The notes under the pieces are model-generated. The model made no database searches. It saw nothing but the letters and a program-made list of their open reading frames with translations, and was not told where the DNA came from. From positions 744,001-808,000 of the forward strand of contig JALLLT010000009.1 of the NCBI GenBank assembly GCA_025266875.1: a stretch of DNA of 64,000 nt, written 5' to 3'. Both the position numbers and the translations under genes were made by a program. Source of the DNA: Fennellomyces sp. T-0311. Lineage: Eukaryota > Mucoromycota > Mucoromycetes > Mucorales > Lichtheimiaceae. Below, one piece after another: positions 1-12,154 of the stretch. Position 1 is the first letter of the stretch; each line of letters opens with the position of its first letter.

Positions 1-2337
1 GTTTTTTTCTTCTTCTATATTACCTTACATTTATTAAGACTTCTACTGCGTGCGTATCGTTAAATCAGATGGATATTGCAGCTCCTGAAGTAGTCAAGAC
101 CAAAGCGCAGACTTTCTAATACTCCAGTATCTGCTTTTATTACAGATACACAGAGTTTCGCGGTCTGCCGAAATTATTTTTTTGCGGAAGAAAAAAAAAT
201 GACAAGCTCTTGTTAGCATTTGGAATCGAGCGATGAAAAGAAAAAGTTTTAGAGTTATGGGTTGAGTAGGAAAGGCGTATGTGGTCGGTTATATATGCGA
301 GTTCGTGCAGTGGTTTCTGTGAGGCAAAGGTTTTTGGTGAGCCGGGGAAAAAAGGCTGTGTAATACGATGGAAGAAAGGCAGTGTAGCGGGATCTGTCAA
401 AGGTGGACGAAGTTCAAACTGTTGTTTTAGAATCAACTACATTCGCCCTTACCATACACTGCATCCATCCAGCACACATCGAGCATATCATCTGAACACT
501 GTTATCTATTCTCCCTGTTACGAGGTCTTTTTACCATCAATTCTTATTTAGGAAATAACAATAGCATGGCAATACTATGCGGCGCGTGCCGAACAGATCC
601 AACAGTTACATTATCTTCTCCAGCAGGGAGTCAGATGGTGATAGCGATTATTATCAGATACTGCGCAACATTGTTCTAAAGGATTCTTTTCACAAAAGTC
701 ATGCGAATTGATAACCGAGTACGTACGCTGTCGTCAAAATTGAGATAAGCTGAATAACGCACGCGATAGCTCATTGGATATACAATCGCCCATTTCAGTT
801 TAAACTCGGACACACCATGATTCCACGTGACGCATCTGCACGGCCAAACAACCATACGCCTTTCACCAAGACGGATGAAAAGGAGTGACAAGTACGAGGG
901 TTACGACTTGGGAGCGATTCTCAAGGATATCCTATATTAAATTATTTTTGGTATACATCTATATCGTGCCGACCAGTAGTAATATGCGCTCTAAAAATGA
1001 CAGCTCAGGAACTCAAAAACTGCGTGGTGGAATCTTAAAGGAGACACTGTTTGTGTAAAATGAATTTGCGAAGCCAAATATAAACAACGCAAATTTTTGA
1101 TACGGCATTTATTTGTTTTCTAGAAGAAGAAAGTAGCACACTTTCTGAGAAAATGAAAATAGTCGTAGATACGCACATGCAAAGAAAGCGGGAGGAAAAT
1201 ACATGTAGGGCTTTGCAAAGAAGCATGCAGGTGCACACAAATACAGAAAACATTTTACCATTCAAAGTGTAGCAGCCACATCACGGGACCTTGAAAACAG
1301 TGGCATCGTAATTTTAGAAAAATACCTCAGCCAGCCTTATTAGTCGAAGGGGCATCTCATGCAAACGAACGTCAGATTCATTACAGTGCAGCACATTTTT
1401 TTTTGTTAAACTTGATTACTGAGCTTGAAGATAGAATGAAAGAGAAATCCGAGATACACTCCATTTTTAGGAGATAATGAAAAAACGTGACCAACTTCAA
1501 GGGTAATACGGGATATAGAGACAGGTAGAAAAAATATAACGAATGACACCATAGTTTTGTCTCTGTGTCGAATGACCAAGCAAGCCGACGAGATAAAGAA
1601 GATCGGTAGTTTCGCATTGATCTAACCGATGGCCCCGCTTATAGATCACAAGTTTCTGCCAAATGCTCTGCACAGATGAGCTGGCGGTCGTCAGAAAAAG
1701 GTAAAAGTCCAGACTTGAAAATTTTACACGCTAATAAACGGAAGGACATCCAGATAAACTAAATTGTCAAGCAATAAGGTACTGGGCATAAACTCTATTT
1801 CATAGCTTTAATTCATCCTGTCAACGATTTCCCTCGAGAGCAAATACAGGCGAGTTGACAATCCATATCATCGTAGCGATATGTCAATTTTGATGCATGA
1901 ACGAACCGAAATCGGATTCAGCGAGCACTGCTGCGCTTTCCCTTCTTTTGCTGTGCTCATCGTTCATCGATTCTGGTTATCAATACCTTTCATGCAAGCA
2001 GCTTTCCAAAGGCCCTCAACTGATCCTACGCTTCCGGGAAAATAAAAACGCAAATGCAGAGGGGGAGGATCTACATCGGTGTTGCGTACGGGAGATCACT
2101 TTTCTTACAGGTTTTCCTATCGCCACAATTTTGAGCGTACCAAAACGAGGGTTCTTGTGCAACGTCACGAAGCTCCGATACTATGGCAACGCAAAAAGAG
2201 AGTAACCGTTTATAGAACAGAGCCAGCTCCATGGACACGAAAGTCATTTTTTCTTTTTTTTCTTTTTCTCGTCCTCTTTTTTTCTCTTCCTCACTTTACA
2301 TTTTCTTTCTTCCTTTCTCCTTGTCCGACCGCTTCGA
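1..2337. other. Intergenic/left-edge region, no supported gene
   Basis: AT-rich sequence in which all reading frames are broken into pieces of about 100 codons or less. None shows a recognisable family motif or consistent exon structure. The last 120 bases (about 2215-2337) are strongly pyrimidine-rich (TTTTCTTTTT and CTTTCTTCC runs), as is common just upstream of fungal start codons, and probably form the promoter and 5' leader of the next gene. Nothing else is supported. Confidence 0.5.
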
Positions 2338-3195
2338 ATGTACGAGTTCCAACCTCCACGAAACCTCAACGCCATTAAAAGTACCATTGCCCGGCGGATC
2401 AAAGAACAACGAGCAAAGCACAAGGAGGAAGAGAAACTGAAGACGCGTCTCGCCATTGCCCCACCTGACAGCGGTCTTCCTTCACCACCCGTCGAAGCAT
2501 GCCACTACGAACCGTTCAAGGGCCCTGAAGAGCAGCCCAACAATGAGCTTGCTGTGAATGCATTGCTCGAGCTTTCCGGTGGAGCTGGGACTCCATCGTC
2601 ATCTGCCAGCGAGGACACCCTGGACATAAAGGCCATTCAGCAGAAAATACAAGATTTGCAACAAGAGAAACATGAGCTTTTCCAAATCATGAAAAACTTG
2701 TTGACCAAGCCGCCGCCACCATCGCCTGAAGCGCAACCCAAGGAACAAGAAGTTCCTCAGCAACCGTCGAAATCTCGGGAGCGACTTCGATCATGTAGTA
2801 ATGGACGAGCGCGGACACCGCCGCCGCCATCGTGTACTCCATCCAGAGTACCGTCATCTTCTCGACTGCCGGACCACCATCGATTGCCACCGCCGCCAAG
2901 ATACACACCCTACCGACGGATATCACCGCCTCCGTCGTCTCGTTACTACGGGCGAGGCTACAGTCGAATGTACAATACCCCGCCGCTCTCTGCACCGCCG
3001 TTTCCTTCGCCTCCGTCTTCCATGCCTTATGCGGTAATGTTCTTATGCCTTCGCCCTTCCCACCCCAAAGCTGACCGTCTCTTTCTTTTATAGCACCGGC
3101 GCATCCCACCACCATACGCACAGCCCCCACCGTTACGGTCGACATCGTTCCGCCCGTCACGGCCGCTGCCAGATAGACACATCCCAAGATACTGA
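2338..3195 (+). CDS. Proline-rich hypothetical protein with a short coiled coil
   Basis: Family not recognised. Two exons: 2338-3033 and 3094-3195. The 60-bp intron starts GTAATG and ends TTATAG, and splicing extends the frame to a TGA at 3193. The protein is about 265 residues. The N-terminus is basic and helical (RRIKEQRAKHKEEEK, residues about 20-35). A second predicted helix lies at about 103-125 (IQQKIQDLQQEKHELFQIMK), probably a coiled coil. From about residue 125 the protein is rich in Pro, Arg, Ser and Tyr with many PPPP tracts, including YYGRGYSRMY, which suggests a disordered SH3- or RNA-binding tail. Interestingly its convergent neighbour, 110 bp away, is an SH3 protein, but a functional link is only a guess. 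The first in-frame ATG after the pyrimidine tract was taken as start. Confidence 0.7.
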
Positions 3196-3304
3196 GTTTC
3201 TAAAAAAACACCACCATTTGTTGGTGTAGCCTGTACCATATTGTATATTTTTTTATTTAATGTTCGTCCTTTTCTTATAACAAAAAACATGCTTCGTTTT
3301 GTCT

Positions 3305-5328
3305 CTATTGATGCTTGTGGAAGCACGTCTTGCAGTGGCCCTTTTTAAAGACATTGGCGCTAAAGTCCGTACACCCGCACTCCTGGCACGGCGGCTCGGC
3401 ACTGTTGTCCTGCACGGGATCTGCAACGCTGGCTATGGCACGTGCATGCGCCTGGGGAGGTGGAGGCGGTGTTCGGGTGGTCGACGACGACACACTGGGC
3501 GACATGCGCGACGCCGGCGGCGGTGGAGGGGTTCTTGTCGACGTGGGCTTGGTATCGAGTGGGATATACGTTGTGCTCCGAGACGCCGGTGGGGTGACGG
3601 AGTTTGAACGAGACGCAAACGGTTTCGGTGGTTCGTATGCATGCTGCTGTTGCTGCTGCTGGGCTGCTACTGCAGAGCTGTCACTGAATGGAGAGTCGTT
3701 CTCTACCCGCCCATACATGACTTGCTCCTCATCAGGCTGCTCTTGTATCGCAGCTGCCATAGATGGTCGAGCTGGCATGGGCGGTGACCGTCCGCCCACG
3801 AGCTCCTCCGTGTAATTCACAGGAAAAATACCGCGTCGCTTAGGACCCACGTGCTCCACCTCGCCCAGCCACCATCCTTCATCCACTTCTTCAACCACAG
3901 TGATTACATCGCCCGCTCGGAAAGATAATTCTTCTAGACTTTCACCTTCGAAATCGAATAACGCCTTGCGGCGCTTGGGGCCAGCTAAATCATTCGACAG
4001 TGATATTTAGCCTCCCCTATTTATCCAGCACGCAAATCGAATCACTTACACTGCTGGGCGCGTCGAGGCATAGGTGGTGGCTGACGTACAGAAGCTGATC
4101 GATCACTGGTAATGCTACGGATCGACGTTGCACTAGGAACTCTCCGTGGTCCCGCGGGATGAACGTTCAAACTATCTGCGCTGCCCTGTCGGGTGCTGAG
4201 TCTGCGTTGCATGGATGCGAGCGCGTTGCCGGGTGATCGTGCAGGCGTCTGGGTATCAGAAGGCTCCGAAGAATACCCAAAGTAATCGTCGTTTCCGTTT
4301 ATGGCATTGGCGTACGGTCTTGGGGTGCTTGTAGCGCTACTAAATGTGGCACTACGTCCAACAGATACAGATTTTGCTCCCATGGGGTTGCCACCCTGCC
4401 CCCAATTTGCCCGCATACCGTCCAGCAGTTCTGCAGTGCGGCTATAATACAGATACTGTGCTTCCAACAGCCGTCGCAGCGTTTCAAAGTGCGTATCCTA
4501 TAAATAACCCTGGCTGTCAGCCCAACACGCCCCTTTATATCGCGGCACCCTCTTGTTTCTTGCCTCGAATTCCTGAAGATACACCATTTTCTGGATCAAA
4601 TCGTACTCGGTTTCCTCGTACTTGAGCTTCGATGCCTGCATTTCTTGCTCAAGTTCGGGTTTCTCCTTTTTGGCCTTTTGCAGCCGGCCGAGTTTCGCAT
4701 CGTAATCGAGGCGACGTGACTCGAGCTTCTTCTTCAAAGACTGATACTCCTTGTATTCCTGCAAGCCCGACCCCAACACAGCCATATAGTCATCCTTGAG
4801 ACTGCATGCAAAATCTTCCTGCAACATGGCTATCCTGGACTGGATCTGGCCGAAATTGACCAATGCACCCCCTAAACGCACGCATTTAATTCTTTTTCTT
4901 TCGCACCGAAAAAGTGTTCCTGATTTTTTTTTACCTAGAGCAGAGTCCTCCTGAAAGGTGCTGCCATGATTCAGCCAGCAAACGCCCAAGGCTTCGTAAG
5001 GGTACACTTTGGATTTGCCGTCTTCGGGCGATGGCTTCTTTTTCGACAGCTGTGCGTGTGTCAACTCGGACGCGCCATATACTTTTTCGAACCCGGTGCG
5101 TTTTCGTTCCGTGTCAATGTCGAGCCGTTGGAAATCTTCGGTTTGCAGTGTCGACTTGGCTGCACCCAGTCGTTCACCGGTCCACTAAAATTCGAGATGG
5201 ATGTTTGTGTAAGTCGCCATGCATAAACAATGAGCAGGCGGCCGCTCCATCATCCCCTCCATGGCCTACTCAAGCATTGGGCAGGGCGTCAATGTTACCT
5301 GTTTCAGTTTTCCCAAGTTCTTGATCAT
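3305..5328 (-). CDS. BAR domain-SH3 adaptor with C-terminal Cys/His cluster
   Basis: Predicted membrane-curvature adaptor for endocytosis or Golgi traffic. Five exons (minus strand): 5299-5328, 4935-5184, 4549-4871, 4050-4497 and 3305-3984, about 576 residues. The 10-residue first exon (MIKNLGKLKQ) joins WTGERLGAAKSTLQ, the expected N-terminus of an endophilin/GVP36-like BAR domain. The helical BAR part runs to about residue 225 (QIQSRIAMLQEDF, RRLDYDAKLGRLQKAKKEK). A Ser/Pro-rich linker follows, then an SH3 domain at about 355-410 (KALFDFEGE, WWLGEV, GIFPVNY). After a second Pro-rich linker the last 30 residues hold CQECGC, then CKTCFHKH, which looks like a zinc-binding module. All four introns are GT-AG (51-114 bp). 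One donor (GTGCCG) is weak. BAR and SH3 are clear. The cargo or partner is unknown. Confidence 0.85.
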
Positions 5329-5770
5329 ACTTGCGGTTTACTGCGACGATAACAAAGGGCTGTGTGCGTGTGTGTGTGTGTGTGAGGGGAAGGGAAGGAG
5401 CGGAAAGGGTCTGGATCAAAAGAGGAAGAGTTCAGCGCAACTTGAATTTTATCGGCCGCAACGAGCTAGTATTCTTTGCTAATCACTGCAGAGAACGCTA
5501 GGGCAACACAAGACATACCAATCGGTAATGATTGTGTCTGGTGTTGCAATCCATCTTATTGCTTTTATATTCAGTGCTCGCAACCGCTCCCAGAATTCTA
5601 AATTTTCCGTCAATGCGTACGCTTTTCGCTATATTTAGCGTCCGGGCCATCATACACCTTATCCTTTTTTGGTTATCTCCAGAGGTAAACAGGTGGAACT
5701 AGTCTGTATTTTTAGTTGCATTGATATATAGGCTCTAAGGATGCTGATAACAGTTCAGATGTACAGATTA
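5329..5770. other. Spacer between VPS51 3' end and BAR-SH3 start
   Basis: 442 bp holding the promoter of the BAR-SH3 gene and the 3' flank of VPS51, both on the minus strand. It contains a GT microsatellite near 5361-5384. No reading frame with coding character was seen. Confidence 0.5.
5361..5384. repeat. (TG)n microsatellite
   Basis: TG dinucleotide run with one C interruption, directly upstream of the BAR-SH3 start codon. Confidence 0.8.
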
Positions 5771-8672
5771 TTAAGTAGGGACGTACTTGGCAAGGATGCC
5801 TTCTAGTTGCTATTGAAATGCAGGTCAGTGCCACCGCTAATGCTGGGCCGGGGGGGGGGCTTGCCTACCTCAGAGTCCAGTGGTGTCGGCGATTCGCACC
5901 GCATGTAGGCACTTGAAACGATCTCTTGGAGCATATTGCTCATCCATTTGCTACCGCAAAAACAAACAGATTATCATCCAATCCCCCGCACTGTCCCCTC
6001 ACAGCCCACGTACTTGTCCTTTTGGGTATACGGCCACAGCATGAGACGGAGATACTCAGAGTCCACCTGCAGTTGCTGATAATCACACTGCTTCAACCGC
6101 ATTTGCCGGACAGTCTCATGGAACGTCTTGAGCAATATTCGCAGTACCCCGGTACATACACCAAGCGGAGTCGGCTCCACGTGTCGGTAAATGTCGATGC
6201 GATCGGCAAAAAGCTTATCGATGTTGCTCATCATGTTGACTGTCATGTCATAGCCAAACTTGGGCATGATGCCTAGTCCAGTGGGTTCACCAGGCGTTTC
6301 GGAGGAGGCAGTGGTTAGGCTGTGCGAGGATTGCGTTGGACGGGTATATAATCCATCACCAGGTCCACCAAATCGATATTCGTACTCAGTGTCAGATGTT
6401 TCAGCAGCTCCGTCTGGAGATGTTGGCTGTGGGTACACTGCTTCCATTAATTGCTCAATATACCGTATCCGGTCAAACATTGTCTGCCACACTGCTGATA
6501 CTCTTTCGGGGTCTTCCATAGATCGGTGTGTCCCAAGATATTCCTTCTGGACCGCTGCACTCAGTGCGTATCCCTCTTGCATTGCCTCTTCATCGAGCAA
6601 ACTTTGTCCCTTGCGCGTAAACTGGTCGATTATTTCTTGCGCATCAGTGCTGATTACCCGATCCATATCGTCTTCGTTATTGTTCAGCACTTTGGAAAAG
6701 CTCGAATAGATTTGTGGGACACCTTGTTCCGCAAGATCGTAGCACAGTCGTGATCCAATTACCAATCCTGAACTTGATCTCTGACTTCCCTTAGTGTCCT
6801 ACATAATTAGCATCAGTTAGCAACCCCTTGCAACTTTCTGTTTCAGGTCTACATACTGCAATTATATCAAGTAGACTGGTCCACATCTTCTGAAGACTTT
6901 CTCGGGCGCGCAGGCTAAACTGAGGTTGGTTATCGCCTGCAACTGCCGTAGCAGCGGTTATCAAATCCTGTAGTGGTTCGATACAGCTACTCTGGATGTG
7001 CTGTACCAGCCAAGCGTCTGTGTCGACGATATATTCACCCAACGCGTCCCTGTGATCAGTAATTCCTTGCAGTGAGTCGAGATCAAAGTCGTCTAAACGG
7101 CTCAACCGCTCTTTTAAAAAAAACCCAATTAGCATGCGGATCAAAGCAGCAAAAAGGAAATCTGTACCCTTCATTTTTTCAACTGTAGTACCCATCAGAC
7201 CATCAATTAACGTGCCCTCCCAACGTGCGGTCAGTTGCCCCATGCGCTCGGCTATACCCATCACTCTTGCCAATGCCTTGGCATGTGACGATAAAGACTC
7301 GCCCAAGTCACTCAGAATTCGGATTTGGGCTAACAATTGGGTTCGATCCATGGTATCCTTTTGTTTCCACTCATTAGATATCCTTTGCGATACACACACA
7401 CACTCTCTCTCTCTAGGTGACCTACTGGAAGCGTAATAAACCCTGACACCTTGTCGAAAAATCGATCAATATGCGGCGTTATGGCCCGTACAAGATCGTT
7501 TTTGGCGTCCCGTATGTCCTCCTCATCCAGACTGTTCACTTTATCAAGATCGTCCTCGTTCGGTGATGCTACCAAAAACAGCGATTCAAAATATTCGACC
7601 GTACTGTCGAGAGGCACGAGACATTTCGTATCGAGATCACCAATTGTGTCGAATTGCTGGGTTGATATCTTGTCGAGACGCGCGACTTGACTATGAAGCA
7701 TGAGTCAGCGCCTTCATTTCCATTTCCTGTTCCAACACATTACACTTCAAGGTACTCCTTCCACAAGTTCCTGGGATCCTCCTGCAACACGCGCAACAAC
7801 TTCATGCTGACAGCCACCTTGTCCAACGAAGTCTCGGGGTTTCTTGCCTCTTCCCAGATCTTTGCCTTTATTTTCCCCATGATGATATCGCAATCGCGCT
7901 CAATGCCTTTGAATGCGGATAAATGCTGGTAGTGATTGAGCAGGCGGGTTGCTCTCGAGTAATATTTGACGGCCTGGGCATATTGGCCGGCGGACAAGCA
8001 GCGATTCAATCGGGTGGGCAAATCGAAAATAAATTGCAGCCGTTTCAGTAAATTATGCACGTTCGTCAGTCGTCGTATTTTGTCACGGTTGGGTCCCAAC
8101 GCTTCCGTAATCTCGGTGCATTGCTGTGAGATGCCGCTCATGTTGTCGTTTAGATTCGCCATTTCCGATTCCATGCTTTCCACGTTGGATTTCATCTATT
8201 GTCGCATATAAATGTTGGTTCAATCGTGTATCGCTTCTCAAAGTTACCTTGCGAATCGTATCCGTCGCACTAATGAACTTGCTGTAATTCTCGTATACAA
8301 GTGTCTTCATATCGCCATCGATTTCGCGTATTTCTTTTACGTTAAAGCATCAGTTGCCACGGTTTCATAAAGTCAATGATGACTACTCACCAGTGACCAG
8401 TTCATTGTCTCTTTTCACAAGTCCATTCAGTGGTTTTTCTTTAACCAGACGGGCGAAATATTTGTTCGGCTCAAAGGTGTCGCTGTCTAGGTATAGCACC
8501 AGCTTTAATGACAAGGTGTACGCCGTCATCGGCTTTTTGTTTCACGGTTACCAATGTCAAGTGGTCGACGTGCCTCGGCTTTGGCAGCGCCAATGCCATA
8601 GTACTTTAGTAGATTTATGTTGCGGTCGCGCGATCGCCCATTCTTCTGACGGTCTGGAGGGCTGGCGTTCAT
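5771..8672 (-). CDS. VPS51: VPS51, GARP tethering complex subunit
   Basis: Subunit of the GARP complex, which tethers endosome-derived vesicles at the trans-Golgi. Nine exons (minus): 8552-8672, 8391-8486, 8248-8333, 7744-8195, 7426-7690, 6857-7357, 6014-6798, 5869-5950 and 5771-5809, giving about 808 residues. The family signature is near the N-terminus: [14 protein letters not shown], then [17 protein letters not shown], then [20 protein letters not shown] (residues about 45-125). A helical body follows, as in Vps51/COG-type tethers. The C-terminus [13 protein letters not shown], then PTPLDSE, matches the family end. All introns are GT-AG, 52-68 bp. The acceptor of exon 6 could instead be 12 bases upstream (TGG AAA CAA AAG kept). 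The start ATG lies ahead of [12 protein letters not shown]. The first exon has a basic Arg-rich tail, with LLKYYGI before the conserved region. Confidence 0.93.
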
Positions 8673-9802
8673 GGACCCGGATTTTCGAAAAGAGTTGTCT
8701 TCAAAAAAAGAAAGCTACCACCACATTACATTCGCTGACCCTGAAATCAAACTTGTGTGGAACTATAATGCAGTACGACAGCAACTTGATAAGGTGATAA
8801 CCGCAGGTCAGAACTTGCCATTCATATGCAATAGCCTATCAGCTGCTGTATTTCTCTTATCAAGGAGACAGCGATTATATACGCTCATAATACGGATTTT
8901 TATTGCTAACGTTCAGCTTGGTAACATCGATATTCAGAGTTAATGATGGACATCACGTTGAGAGAGAATTGATAATACACTGATATTGTGCGCTGACAGG
9001 ATTGACGCAATGAGAAACTGGTTCTGTGCCGAAATGACAGTATCTGTGTTGCAGATTGGTCCAGTAGAAGGATCTTTGTTGTCTGGTCAACTGACTGGCT
9101 TGCAACAAGAAATTCTTGCTTGGCCATAATGCATCGAATAACCTTGATGCATATCTTAAACGTTGCTTTCACATATTTTGGAACCCTTACCATACCACCC
9201 ATGAGCCCACATACGATTCCTTATTTATCCAGTTTATATGTGGTGAAGATATCTTCCTGCTATGTTAATAAGTTCCTTCGATGTACACTAAAAAATTGCT
9301 GGATGTTCGCCAAGAACGGTGATTCGCAGCCCACGTAGCCTGTAAAAAAAGATATCTATGGCTGATCACGAGTGCAGAAGCTGACTGAATGTTGCACGAT
9401 GTCAAGCATATACGCTATGGTTTAAGTGTAGCGCCTTTTAACTTAAACTTTCTAGCTTACATTTATTATTTATGGCGTTTCGAATGATGTACGCTTTTAG
9501 ATCTGCTTTCCGTGCACAGTTCTGCTACATCAGAGCAAGTCGACTTGCAGCGAAGCATCATGTGTGTATATAGAATGGTTACAGGAGGGCGGATGACGTG
9601 GCATCACACGATTATTCCCTTTCTATTATCTAAAAATCCTTAGAAAATTACAAAGCAACGATAAGTGTTCGGATTTGCTACGTATATATTTTATTTGGTA
9701 CTGTTAAAGTTATATGGAATGCTACATTCAAAGTAATTAAGCTCAGTGTTGAGTGGAACATAAGAACCAAGGTTGCATAGAGAAGTTTGATAAAGAAGCT
9801 AG
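8673..9802. other. Upstream flank of VPS51, no supported gene
   Basis: Contains the VPS51 promoter. A 98-codon minus-strand open frame at 8906-9202 lacks any recognisable motif and is judged chance. A CCAAT or TATA element could not be assigned with confidence. Confidence 0.4.
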
Positions 9803-11120
9803 TCATCTTTGCAAGTCATACCTCGGATGCGGTTGTTCTTCCAGAGCATCGACATATTCATCTGAACTGGTACCCAAAGACCGTGCTCGCTTGATAGACA
9901 TAGGGTCCTGCTCATTATTCTGCATATGTTGGTATCTTGCCGGGAAAGGACTCGTCATATCATTGCTCAGGCTGGTTTGAAGGTTTCTCAGAAAGTGACT
10001 CCCGTGTTGACCCATGCATCGCTGAAGATCCAGCTAGCTGTGATTCTGGCAAAATCTTTTGCGATTCGCCTTGAATACATTGGGAATGTAAACCTACCGC
10101 ATGTGCTGCACGAGATCCTCTTTGGAGGATGGTATGACGTCTCGGAGATTGTGCTAAATAAGCTTCTTGAGTGTCATGCTGTCTTTTGACTTTCTGAGCT
10201 TCGCGTCGCTGAGACCGGCGTTGGAGTCGAGCGGCTCGTCGTATTGATACATGCATCACAGCTTCTGCTAAAGGAAATGGCGCTGATACTGGCACATGTG
10301 GTGTGGCGGGTAGAACCGCTTCTTCTTGTCTACAGAATCATTAGGATAAATTGGTAGTGGGGGATCAAGAGCAGTACAAGTGTTTTTGCCAAGAAGGCTG
10401 CCATGGCCAGATTTCTGAGGGCTTTCATCTTTGGGCCGGACACCAAGCTGTATTCTCTATAGCACTTTTTCCAACACATTGTTAGTACTATAGCTACCTC
10501 ATTTCTCGCACATTTACCGCACGTACGCTCCCGAGTCTAGCTCTAATCATTCCCTGCACCTCAACTTGCATGATAAACTCGGCTGGCTGGCATCCTTGTG
10601 GTGATCTACGTTCGCTGAGAACTTGCGCAAATGCTACTTGTCAACAAAGCAAATTGTAGCTGTCCAAAGAAAGCATACGTACCCCTTTGAAGAATATGAT
10701 TGTTACCTACAATGTCGACGGGTCGTTCGTATGAACACCTACTCAGTATAGTTTTGACTCCCTACAACATCGTGTCGGGTATAGTTTTGTTGTTGATGAC
10801 GATCTTACCAATAAGTGTGGGTATCGATGTTGACTCAAGAAGCTAATGAACGTTTCGACTGTAAGCTCCATCTCTGAGTTTATCCACCCAAGGTCATATG
10901 CACCAACTCATATGAGTCTGCTGTTTATGCACTTGCGGTGACAGCGTAACACGACATTCAGAACACCATTATCAGAGTAACGCGTCTGGAAAAAAAAAGC
11001 AATTCCGAATTAACCCATGGTGTCAATGACAAAGGAGTGGAATGTTTACCTCCATAAATCTCTCTCTCTTCCTGCCATTCTTTCATCTATGGATTGTGCT
11101 GATGACGATCCGAGTAGTGT
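9803..11120 (-). pseudogene. Decayed or unresolved multi-exon coding region
   Basis: Protein-like stretches on the minus strand do not join in one frame. From right to left: about 11043-11110 reads LLGSSSAQSIDERMAGRERD and ends at a good GTAAAC donor. A stretch near 10320-10450 reads VRPKDESPQKSGHGSLL. About 9960-10330 reads RRAARLQRRSQRREAQKVKR and further basic/Gln-rich sequence. 9830-10000 reads SIKRARSLGTSSDEYVDALE and ends at a GTATGA donor. The last two differ by a single-base frame change near 9965, and another two-base change lies near 10330. Composition is Ser/Arg/Gln-rich and typical of a disordered fungal protein. Family unknown. It could be a pseudogene, a gene with unrecognised small introns, or one damaged by sequence indels. 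Confidence 0.35.
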
Positions 11121-11734
11121 CGAAAGCATTATGCATATAAAGTGGACAAATGAAGCAAAAGAGTGCCTAGATCTGTGGACTCCATGGTGATCAGGTTAAA
11201 GAAGCCAAAGGCAGAACAATTATATATAAGGTCTTGCATTCTTTTATATGGGTGAATCCGCCCTCATCTTAATCAAAATGCATCATCCTGCTATATCAGA
11301 ACGAATAGGCTTGCTTCGAAACATCATGTGTATCTATTTCACGAAAAAGCTACTTGCTCCACACCTCGGTCAGATAAGGAGCATGCAGGACATCTGTTGC
11401 TCGCAGCCACACATGCCAGAGTCTCTCAGACATGGGCTGCGCGGATGGCGCTGCTTGTCGGCGACATCAATCAGAAGAGTGCGTACACTCGAAATACAAT
11501 GCCAATGAAGCGTGGGATGAGTTGATGCTTATATAAAAAGAAGTCTTGATAATCGTCAATCCGCTATAACCTTGGAGCACATACTCTTATCCCAGTACTT
11601 TCGCCAAAAGCCTTTGAATCGCATAATAAAATGGCTGATCATTTCATTATTCTCTACACATAAACCGGGTGTGGCACCTTTAATCCGGAAGCAAGCTATG
11701 CGAGAGAAACAAAACAATGAATTTATTGCAAGTT

Positions 11735-12044
11735 CTAACGGAAAGCTGTAAGATGCGAAAGGTCGATGGGTATAGCTTACAATTATATAATAAGAACCAA
11801 CGGTGATACTTATATTATGTAACGACTTACAGCAACCACTCTCAGCGCCAGTAGGATATCTGCGCAGACGTTTTTCAAAAGGAGGGGGTGGTGGAAACTC
11901 TTTTTGGGAATGGAAGGTCCATTTGCCTGCTTCAGTTTGTGGAGGTTCCGGGATGTTAACATCAATCGAATGATAAGAAGGTTGGACCGGGATGGTTGAC
12001 ATGCGCAGGTGAGGCGATTGCATGTTGGGCGAAGGTTGTTGCAT
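11735..12044 (-). CDS. Tiny WIP/verprolin C-terminal-like protein
   Basis: Predicted 74-residue protein from two exons (minus): 11831-12044 and 11735-11745. An in-frame TAA two codons upstream fixes the start unless there is an unseen upstream exon. The core GKWTFHSQKEFPPPPPF followed by a YPTGAESG segment resembles the C-terminal WASP-binding tail of fungal verprolin/WIP proteins (family pattern: WTFHS, Pro-rich, then Y..G..SS.PLDL). The WH2 domains and long Pro-rich body of a true verprolin are absent. After the intron the frame ends quickly (CSFR, stop). One additional T in the exon start would instead give SFPLEL, matching the family's PLDL end, so the 3' end may be a frameshift. It starts 111 bp from the divergent STE50 gene. 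Real gene or fragment is uncertain. Confidence 0.4.
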
Positions 12045-12154
12045 TGGTTAAAGAATAAAGGCCGCTTGCTTTTTTTTAGGTTGCACCGGAATACGAGTGC
12101 CCACTTTGAAGCACTCCGACCACCACCAACACACACAACGCAAACGTTACAACC
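12045..12154. promoter_or_regulatory. Compact divergent promoter region
   Basis: Only 110 bp separate the start codons of the small WIP-tail-like protein (-) and STE50 (+). The region contains a T-run and a CACACAACGC-type leader before the STE50 ATG (CAACC-ATG). Any shared regulation is inferred only from position. Confidence 0.35.
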
